A stretch of 11,999 nt of DNA, taken from positions 1 through 11,999 of the forward strand of contig CAKSPC010000060.1 in NCBI GenBank assembly GCA_934481445.1, read 5' to 3'. The position numbers and the translations under genes are program-made. The DNA is from an uncultured Oscillospiraceae bacterium. Its GTDB lineage: Bacteria; Bacillota; Clostridia; Oscillospirales; Ruminococcaceae. The first letter of the stretch is position 1. Every line of letters starts with the position of its first letter. Positions 6,549-11,999 of this stretch are shown here, piece by piece. The notes under the pieces were generated by a model that was not told the DNA's origin, made no database searches, and saw only the letters and a list, made by a program, of their open reading frames with translations.

Positions 6549-6550
6549 CA

Positions 6551-6700
6551 GGTCAAGGGCAGCGCCCTTGTCGACGTCCGCAGACGTCGAAACACCCCAC
6601 GCCTATAAAACACTGAGCAGTGAAAGCAAAAAGAGAAAACGTCAGCCCGACTCCCAAAGCGCTAAAGGGGTGTGGGGGAAAACAAGAGTTTTCCCCCACA
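6551..6700. repeat. Dispersed multi-hairpin intergenic repeat, copy B
   Basis: It has the same orientation and order as copy A: GGTCAAGGG, hairpin 1 (CAAGGGC 6554-6560 with GCCCTTG 6564-6570, loop AGC), hairpin 2 (6571-6578 with 6583-6590, loop CGCA), a variable centre, AAAGCGCTAAAGGGG, and hairpin 3 (6671-6683 with 6688-6700, loop AAGA). It lacks the roughly 20-base insert with an extra hairpin that copy A carries between two TCRAGGG repeats. ACACCCC (6592-6598) could also pair with GGGGTGT (6667-6673), closing the variable centre and competing with the base of hairpin 3. Confidence 0.8.
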
Positions 6701-6754
6701 GTCTTTATTAAATTTAAGCCGTTACTGCTTCCACAATAAACGTCAATAACTCAG

Positions 6755-9700
6755 TTACAGTCCAACGACCTTTCTGAGTATAGCCGCCGCGTCGCGTGCA
6801 TTTGCCGCTCCGCTGCGATCGAAGTCCGCCATCGCGGGGTTGTTGAGCTGACCCATGCCTACCACAAACCTGAGCAGGTGAGCCGCGTCCTTTGCATTAA
6901 CAGCGCCGTCGTTGTCCGCGTCGCCGAGGATGTCGCTGAATTCACATATCATCGCGATAAGCTCGCCGCCGTCGGAAACGGATACCGCCGCCGTGCCGTC
7001 CGCGCCTATCCCTGCGGTGCCGATGCAGGTCTTTTCACCGTTGCTGTTCCTGTAAAGGTTGAAGAACCTGCCCTCGTCCTCGGACCTGAGCTTTATCTTG
7101 ACCTCATACGGAACATTGATGCCGCCTATGTTGATAGTGCCGATAATGCTTCCGCGCAGTCCCGCGGTATCTCCCGAAGCTGGCGATATCTCGATATCGT
7201 CCGCGTTCGTGACATTTCTGCCGTCGATAATGATGCTTATAGTATCATTGATAACGAACTCGCCCGTGCTTCCGGATGTTTTCAGCGCGCGGATAACGTT
7301 CGCGGGAATGTTGTCGCCATCGTTCATCGCGATGATAATGACATCCCCCTCGGATGTTCCGAGGATATCCGAACGAACATCATCCCACGGCTTCGTTTCT
7401 CCGCCTACAGAAGGCATAGTATCATCGGGATACCACTTCGAGCCGCTCGTGCCAACCTTTATCTTCGGAATTACCTGTTCGTCGATTTCGCCGCATACGC
7501 TGCATTCGCGCTGCTTCAGACCCTCGCTGTTCTTTGTTGCTTTTACGATGGTCTTCCAGCTTCCGTATCTGTGACCGAGCTTTGCGATAACTTCCGTCTG
7601 AACGTTGCCGCAGACTTCGCAGGTGCGTGTTTTCTCGCCGTCCTTGGTGCAGTCAGCTTCCTTTGTTACCGTCCACTCGCCGTATTCGTGCCTGCCGGTA
7701 GCCGCAACTGTTACCTTTGCAATCGTGGTTTCGTTTCTGCCCGCCGCGTCGCTGAACAGCTTGCCGCAGTTATCGCAGGTGTAATATTCAACATTGCCCT
7801 TGGCAGTGCAGGTTGCCGCTGCCGCCGCGTGCTTCGTCAGCCTGTGACCCGTTGCCGCAACTGTTACCTTTGCAATCGTGGTTTCGTTCCTGCCCGCCGC
7901 GTCGCTGAACAGCTTGCCGCAGTTATCGCAGGTGTAATATTCAACATTGCCCTTGGCAGTGCAGGTTGCCGCTGCCGCCGCGTGCTTCGTCAGCCTGTGA
8001 CCCGTTGCCGCAACTGTTACCTTTGCAATCGTGGTTTCGTTCCTGCCCGCCGCGTCGCTGAACAGCTTGCCGCAGTTATCGCAAGAATAATATTCGATAG
8101 TACCTGTTGTCGTGCAGGCAGCCGCCACAGCCACATGCTTGGTAAACTTGTGACCCGTTGCCTTGATCGTTACATTTGCGAGCGTGGTTTCGTCATTGCC
8201 TTCCTCGTCGGTAAATACCCCGCCGCACTCTCCGCAGGAATAATATTCGATATTGCCCGCGGTCGTGCAGGTCGCCGCAGCCGCCGCGTGCTTTGTCATA
8301 TCATGTCCTGTCGCCGGAATGGCAAGTTCATACCACTGAAGCTCATCCTTGCCGTCTGCATCCGCAAAGAACCTCTTGCATCTGTTGCATGAATAATACT
8401 CCCTGCATCCGTCGCTTGTGCAGGATGGCTTCACCTCCGCGCGCTTTGTCAGGTCGTGACCAAGCGGCGCGATGGAAACATCGGAATAATTCGTTTCATT
8501 CTTGCCGTCCGCGTCCGTAAAGCACTTGCTGCAGATCACGCAGATGTAAAATTTAACGTTGCCGCCTATGTCGCAGGTAGGATTGCTTGCTTCGCGCGTC
8601 TGCAGCATATGACCCTCCGCAGGTACAACGACATTATCGATCGTGACATTATCCCAGTTCTCTCCGTCCAGGGATACCTTTCCGCAGCGCTCGCAGTGAT
8701 AATACTCCACATTGCCGTCTATTGTGCAGGTGGGCACCGTTTCGGGAATAAAGGTCGGATCATGCCCAAGCGCCGGAAGAACAACGTCTTCGGAATAGGT
8801 TTCGTCGTTGCCGTCCTTGTCCGTGAACAGCTTGCCGCAGTTTCCGCAGTTGTAATATTCGATGTTGCCATCGTCCGTGCAGGTAGCCGCAGCCGCCGCG
8901 TGCTTTGTCATATCATGGCCCGTTGCCGCAAGCGTTACCCTTTCAAGCGTGGTTTCGTTAGTGCAGTCCTCGTCCGTGAACAACTTTCCGCATAAACTGC
9001 ACTCGAAATATTCAATGTTGCCGTCGTCCGTGCAGGTAGGATCCACCGCATAATAATGATACAGCGAGTTTTTAGGATGATTGTACGCGGGTATCACAAA
9101 GTAGTCGTAATCCCTTTCGTAATCGCCGTATTCATCCTCAAAATACTTGTCGCATCTGCCGCAGTAATAATACTGCTTGTGTCCGTCGTTGAAGCAGTCC
9201 GCCGATACGGCAGTGTAGGACTCCATATCATGCCCCAGCGCATTGCCGTATTCCGTGCCGCACACATCGCACACTGCCTTTTCCGTGCAGGTCGCTGTGC
9301 CGCCGCTGTGCTCCTGATAGTTGAACCGTACGGTGCAGTCGCTGCTTCCTGCGCAGATATACCAGTGTTCGGTTTTAGTATAGCGATAGCCCTCTGCAAT
9401 ATCCGCCTCGCAAAGCTTGAATACGCTATTTATGCTGTCGAAGTGGTAATCCGTCTGAGAAGTTGTACCGTCTGCTGATGTAAATGTAAACGAGTGGTCT
9501 GTTCCCACAAGCCATAAGTGAAGTCCTGTGTCGCTCGGGTCAGCCGCAGTGTTATTGTTTGCAACTGCCTTAACGCCGTCAATAATGACTTCATCGCCGT
9601 CAGGATTGTCAACTGTCAGCATGTAAACCGGTTCGCCTGCACTGTTCTTTATTGGGCTGTTCTGAGAAATGTCGGGATGGTATATGCTCGTTGAGTACAT

Positions 9701-11999
9701 AGCTACCGAACTGTTGTCAATATAAATGCTGCCTGCATTGCCATCAACGCCTGCGCCGTTTCCAATCATATCAGATCCGCAGGAGCCCTTCTGAACCAGC
9801 GAAACAACGCTGTTTTCGATATAGATCTTGTCGCCTGTTCCGTTAAAACCGCCGCCGATTATAGCTGCGTCGGACTGGCTTTCTGCGTAAACAACCGAGT
9901 TTTCAATTCTGATGTTTTCGCCGTTTGCATTCTGACCGCCGCCGATTGCTGCGCTGTAATCTTCTGTTACGGCTTTTACATTGGCGTTTGCTATTGTAAT
10001 GCCTGAAGCGCTGCTTTCCTTACCGCCGCCGATCGCCGCTGCGCCGAAGCCGCCGACTGCGTTGATATTGCCGCCTAAAATCTTTATATTTTCAGCGGCT
10101 ACAGATTCGGAGGAGTTAGAATCTTTTTCGCCGCTTCCGATCGCCGCTGAAAAGCCGTTGCTGGTGGCGTTGATATTGCCGCCGGAAACAGTGATATTCT
10201 TTGCTCCTGTGTAAATACCGCCGCCGATTGCTGCGCCGTGCTTTGAAGCCGCGGTGATATTGCCGCCCTTTACCGTAATGTTTTGAGCGGTTTTTCCGCT
10301 TAATTGACCGCTGGTCGAGCCGATTGCGGAGCCGTACATATTTGCCTTTGCATTGAGCGTGCCGCATCTTTCGTCACACTCGTGGGCGGGATCATTTGTA
10401 GCCTTTTCGCAGGTTATTGTCAGCGCGCCTGCGCCGTTCTTGGCAATGCCGCAGCCGTACATACTGTCGGAGATAAGGGTGTTTGTCGTTCCGTCTGCGA
10501 GCGTGATTACCGCGTTGTTGTCGTCAGCTATGCAGAGTGCCGAGCCGTCGTTCCACACGGACGGGTAGCTGATATTTACTCCCGCAAGGGTAATATCGGC
10601 ATTCGCCGTCTTTACAACGATGGTGTCGCCCGTATTGGCAACGCCGTCGGCGTTTCTGATGATAACGGGAGCGTCCGTCAGCACCGTAAGCACGCCCGTA
10701 TTGTTCAGGTCAGTCGTATCTATAACGTAAGTATAATCCTTGCCGTAAACAAGGCTCGAGCCGTCCGCCGCCGTGATGACAAGGTCGCTGCCAAGCTCTC
10801 TGAACATATTGTCGCTGCTGCTGTAGACATAGCGCTTTTCCGTGTTGCCTATCTTTACGGTGTGCGGCGTGCTCTTGTCCACGAAGACATAGAGGTTCTT
10901 GTCGGTGTCGCTGTGTACCTTGTACAGCAGCGCGTCCTCTTCGCCGTCGAGATAAACGTCCAGGCCATTGGGGTTGCTTATCTTCATCAGCGCGACCTCT
11001 TCGCCGCCCTGCGAGGTAGGCTCCTTGATGATGGCACTGCCGCCGTACAGCGTATATCCGTTGTTATCTGCGACTATATTTACGGAAGCCAAGCTATCTA
11101 TATAAATATTGCCGTTGGTGTTGTCGACAGTGTATATGGCTTTATTCCCGCCGCCGTAGACGTTAATAATGCCAAAATCAAAGTATACATTTTCGGAGCC
11201 GCTGATCGCCGCAGTTTTTTCGCTCTTAACGTTAACAATTCCGCCCAAAAATTTAATATCAGCGGTCGACCCGCTGCTGCTCGTAATGCCATTGATGGCA
11301 TAGTAGGTGTTGGCGTTTATATCAACATTGCCGCCATAAACGGCGATAACACCGCCTGTGGCTGTATAGCTCATCCCGACGGCATTGCCGCTGCCGGTCT
11401 GATTTATATCAATACTGCCGCAGTTTTCGCCGCAGATATGATCCCCATTATTTTCGAAGATCCCATAGCAATTTATTTCAAAATCATACCCTACAGTAAC
11501 GGTATCGCTTATACCGTCCGTGGTAAGGTGGTTTTCGGAGCCGTCCGCAAGCATGAGGTAAACGGTACAGCTATCCGCGCAGGTTATCGCAGGAACATTC
11601 CTGCCCGAGGTGTCGATATTCACGCCGTCAAGGTACAGGCTGATATTGATGGGAGTACCGTCATTTCCGACAACGATACGGTCGGATGTGGGCGTTTCGG
11701 GGTCGGCGTTCTTTATGGTTACGTTGCCGGCGCAGTTGTTTACTGTAAGTATGCCCGTTTTGGCAGGGTAAGTGTACTCCAATCCGTATTCAAGGGTTTC
11801 GTTGTCGCCTTCAATAACAAGGTCGGATCCCATTTCCTCGAATATTCCTTCGTTAAGACCGTAGGAATACTGCTTGTCGCCTACCTTTACGCTTGCAGTG
11901 CCTGCTATATCCTTGGGAACGTAAGCATAAAAGGTCATATCGGAGCTGCTAAGGAATCTGTACTGCTGAGGGTTGCCGTTTATAGTGATTTCCTCGCCG
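6755..11999 (-). CDS. Giant modular dockerin protein: beta-helix-like modules, Cys/His repeats, C-terminal dockerin (5'-partial)
   Basis: The reading frame runs off the right edge. Sequence before the ATG at 11938 is open and continues the repeat pattern (GEEITINGN), so the true start and signal peptide lie outside. The 1747 visible residues, numbered from the edge, show these parts. Residues 1-330: beta-rich module 1. Residues 331-786: module 2, a clear duplicate of module 1 extended by AAIGGG-type rungs that suggest a parallel beta-helix, like the Cthe_2159/DUF4353 carbohydrate-binding family (recalled). Residues 787-863: a third, truncated module header. About 899-1513: about a dozen Cys/His repeats. 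Residues 1514-1687: a conserved beta module (DVIIIAMNDGDNIPANVIRA). Residues 1688-1747: a type I dockerin with loops DADNDGAVNAKD and DFDRSGAANARD. No catalytic domain is visible. It is probably an extracellular binding or adhesion component docked to a cohesin. Confidence 0.9.
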   Translation of the reverse strand, partial: GEEITINGNPQQYRFLSSSDMTFYAYVPKDIAGTASVKVGDKQYSYGLNEGIFEEMGSDLVIEGDNETLEYGLEYTYPAKTGILTVNNCAGNVTIKNADPETPTSDRIVVGNDGTPINISLYLDGVNIDTSGRNVPAITCADSCTVYLMLADGSENHLTTDGISDTVTVGYDFEINCYGIFENNGDHICGENCGSIDINQTGSGNAVGMSYTATGGVIAVYGGNVDINANTYYAINGITSSSGSTADIKFLGGIVNVKSEKTAAISGSENVYFDFGIINVYGGGNKAIYTVDNTNGNIYIDSLASVNIVADNNGYTLYGGSAIIKEPTSQGGEEVALMKISNPNGLDVYLDGEEDALLYKVHSDTDKNLYVFVDKSTPHTVKIGNTEKRYVYSSSDNMFRELGSDLVITAADGSSLVYGKDYTYVIDTTDLNNTGVLTVLTDAPVIIRNADGVANTGDTIVVKTANADITLAGVNISYPSVWNDGSALCIADDNNAVITLADGTTNTLISDSMYGCGIAKNGAGALTITCEKATNDPAHECDERCGTLNAKANMYGSAIGSTSGQLSGKTAQNITVKGGNITAASKHGAAIGGGIYTGAKNITVSGGNINATSNGFSAAIGSGEKDSNSSESVAAENIKILGGNINAVGGFGAAAIGGGKESSASGITIANANVKAVTEDYSAAIGGGQNANGENIRIENSVVYAESQSDAAIIGGGFNGTGDKIYIENSVVSLVQKGSCGSDMIGNGAGVDGNAGSIYIDNSSVAMYSTSIYHPDISQNSPIKNSAGEPVYMLTVDNPDGDEVIIDGVKAVANNNTAADPSDTGLHLWLVGTDHSFTFTSADGTTSQTDYHFDSINSVFKLCEADIAEGYRYTKTEHWYICAGSSDCTVRFNYQEHSGGTATCTEKAVCDVCGTEYGNALGHDMESYTAVSADCFNDGHKQYYYCGRCDKYFEDEYGDYERDYDYFVIPAYNHPKNSLYHYYAVDPTCTDDGNIEYFECSLCGKLFTDEDCTNETTLERVTLAATGHDMTKHAAAAATCTDDGNIEYYNCGNCGKLFTDKDGNDETYSEDVVLPALGHDPTFIPETVPTCTIDGNVEYYHCERCGKVSLDGENWDNVTIDNVVVPAEGHMLQTREASNPTCDIGGNVKFYICVICSKCFTDADGKNETNYSDVSIAPLGHDLTKRAEVKPSCTSDGCREYYSCNRCKRFFADADGKDELQWYELAIPATGHDMTKHAAAAATCTTAGNIEYYSCGECGGVFTDEEGNDETTLANVTIKATGHKFTKHVAVAAACTTTGTIEYYSCDNCGKLFSDAAGRNETTIAKVTVAATGHRLTKHAAAAATCTAKGNVEYYTCDNCGKLFSDAAGRNETTIAKVTVAATGHRLTKHAAAAATCTAKGNVEYYTCDNCGKLFSDAAGRNETTIAKVTVAATGRHEYGEWTVTKEADCTKDGEKTRTCEVCGNVQTEVIAKLGHRYGSWKTIVKATKNSEGLKQRECSVCGEIDEQVIPKIKVGTSGSKWYPDDTMPSVGGETKPWDDVRSDILGTSEGDVIIIAMNDGDNIPANVIRALKTSGSTGEFVINDTISIIIDGRNVTNADDIEISPASGDTAGLRGSIIGTINIGGINVPYEVKIKLRSEDEGRFFNLYRNSNGEKTCIGTAGIGADGTAAVSVSDGGELIAMICEFSDILGDADNDGAVNAKDAAHLLRFVVGMGQLNNPAMADFDRSGAANARDAAAILRKVVGL
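6758..6937 (-). other. Type I dockerin domain
   Basis: The last 60 residues hold two near-symmetrical EF-hand-like segments, DADNDGAVNAKDAAHLLRFV and DFDRSGAANARDAAAILRKV, each a calcium loop followed by an F-helix. Dockerins bind cohesin modules, so this protein should be tethered to a scaffoldin or cohesin-bearing surface protein. No cohesin gene is in the window. The strong likeness of the two halves would permit the dual binding mode known in many type I dockerins. Confidence 0.93.
7461..9305 (-). repeat. Array of about a dozen Cys/His protein repeats
   Basis: Ten long repeats of about 51 residues follow the pattern GH-x11-C-x10-C-x2-C-GKLFTD-x-G-x-ETT-x3-VT-x2-AT. They are flanked by one short degenerate unit at the N-terminal end and two short units of about 40 residues at the C-terminal end. 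The last short unit has lost the first Cys (Asn in its place). The conserved His and three Cys suggest a small zinc-ribbon-like or disulfide-stabilised fold. Similar short repeats are common in clostridial surface proteins (recalled), where they seem to act as stalks or spacers. Confidence 0.85.
7701..8083 (-). repeat. 153-bp tandem DNA repeat within the giant gene, about 2.5 copies
   Basis: Units begin at 7701, 7854 and 8007, an exact period of 153 bp (51 codons, one protein repeat). The first two full units differ at a single base that I can see (T or C in the TTTCTGCC/TTCCTGCC context), and the change is synonymous. The third copy is identical for 77 bp up to 8083, then diverges. This marks very recent in-frame duplication. 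Confidence 0.93.

Larger units (their letters stand above)
6353..6754. other. Gene-free, hairpin-dense intergenic region
   Basis: About 400 bases lie between the operon promoter and the stop codon of the giant protein gene. From 6452 to 6590 inverted repeats lie almost end to end: 6452-6457 with 6466-6471, then 6472-6494 with 6528-6548, then 6554-6560 with 6564-6570, then 6571-6578 with 6583-6590. A further 13-bp hairpin sits at 6671-6700. No convincing open frame is present. There is no clear U-tract terminator for the giant gene; the 6671-6700 hairpin is the best candidate for its 3' end. Confidence 0.7.

Noticed and set aside
7701..8083. CRISPR-like array
   Set aside because: The repeats are 153 bp, contiguous and in frame within a protein gene, with no unique spacers.
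6878..8392. A 504-codon open frame on the plus strand, opposite the Cys-repeat region
   Set aside because: It is antisense to a clearly coding dockerin and repeat region. Its apparent repeats mirror the codon-periodic 153-bp units, and no ribosome binding site or recognisable domain supports it.
11936..11938. ATG at 11938 as the start of the giant protein
   Set aside because: The frame remains open to the window edge, and the upstream codons continue the module header seen twice downstream. There is no signal peptide at 11938.

Overview
The window reads as chromosomal DNA of a Gram-positive, low-to-mid GC Clostridia-class bacterium, most likely an Oscillospiraceae/Ruminococcus-type gut or rumen organism. 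The reasons are a C-terminal type I dockerin on a giant extracellular protein, near-consensus sigma-A promoters with 17-bp spacers, AAGGAG-type ribosome binding sites, a clostridial-style solute-binding lipoprotein, and multi-hairpin intergenic repeats. The genus is inferred. All genes I accept lie on the minus strand and are read right to left.

Right to left. (1) 11999-6755: the 3' part (1747 codons, open at the right edge) of a giant modular protein. It has at least two duplicated beta-helix-like modules, a run of about a dozen Cys/His repeats (some identical at DNA level with a 153-bp period), a conserved C-terminal beta module and a dockerin. It should be secreted and docked onto a cohesin-bearing scaffold or surface protein. 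(2) 6754-6353: a gene-free region packed with inverted repeats, including one copy of a dispersed multi-hairpin element. (3) 6352-3078: a three-gene transcription unit with a clear promoter and a strong terminator. It encodes an EAL-HDOD (YuxH-like) signalling protein, an FkbM-family methyltransferase with an N-terminal Rossmann-like part, and a membrane-anchored protein of unknown function. (4) 3077-2623: a gene-free region with a second copy of the multi-hairpin element and a symmetrical terminator. (5) 2622-1070: a monocistronic sugar-type ABC solute-binding lipoprotein with its own promoter and terminator and no permease or ATPase genes nearby. (6) 1036-459: nrdR, the repressor of ribonucleotide reductase genes, also with its own promoter and terminator. 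(7) 385-1: an AT-rich promoter array pointing off the left edge. Three promoters have perfect hexamers, 17-bp spacers and extended -10 elements at 100-104 bp intervals, and a fourth weaker one lies 125 bp upstream. This layout is typical of a stable-RNA (rRNA/tRNA) operon or another very highly expressed gene just outside the window.

The genes do not form one pathway. The most notable observations are the tandem promoter array, the covariation between the two multi-hairpin repeat copies, and the internal duplications of the giant dockerin protein. I see no CRISPR array, transposase, tRNA or rRNA gene inside the window.
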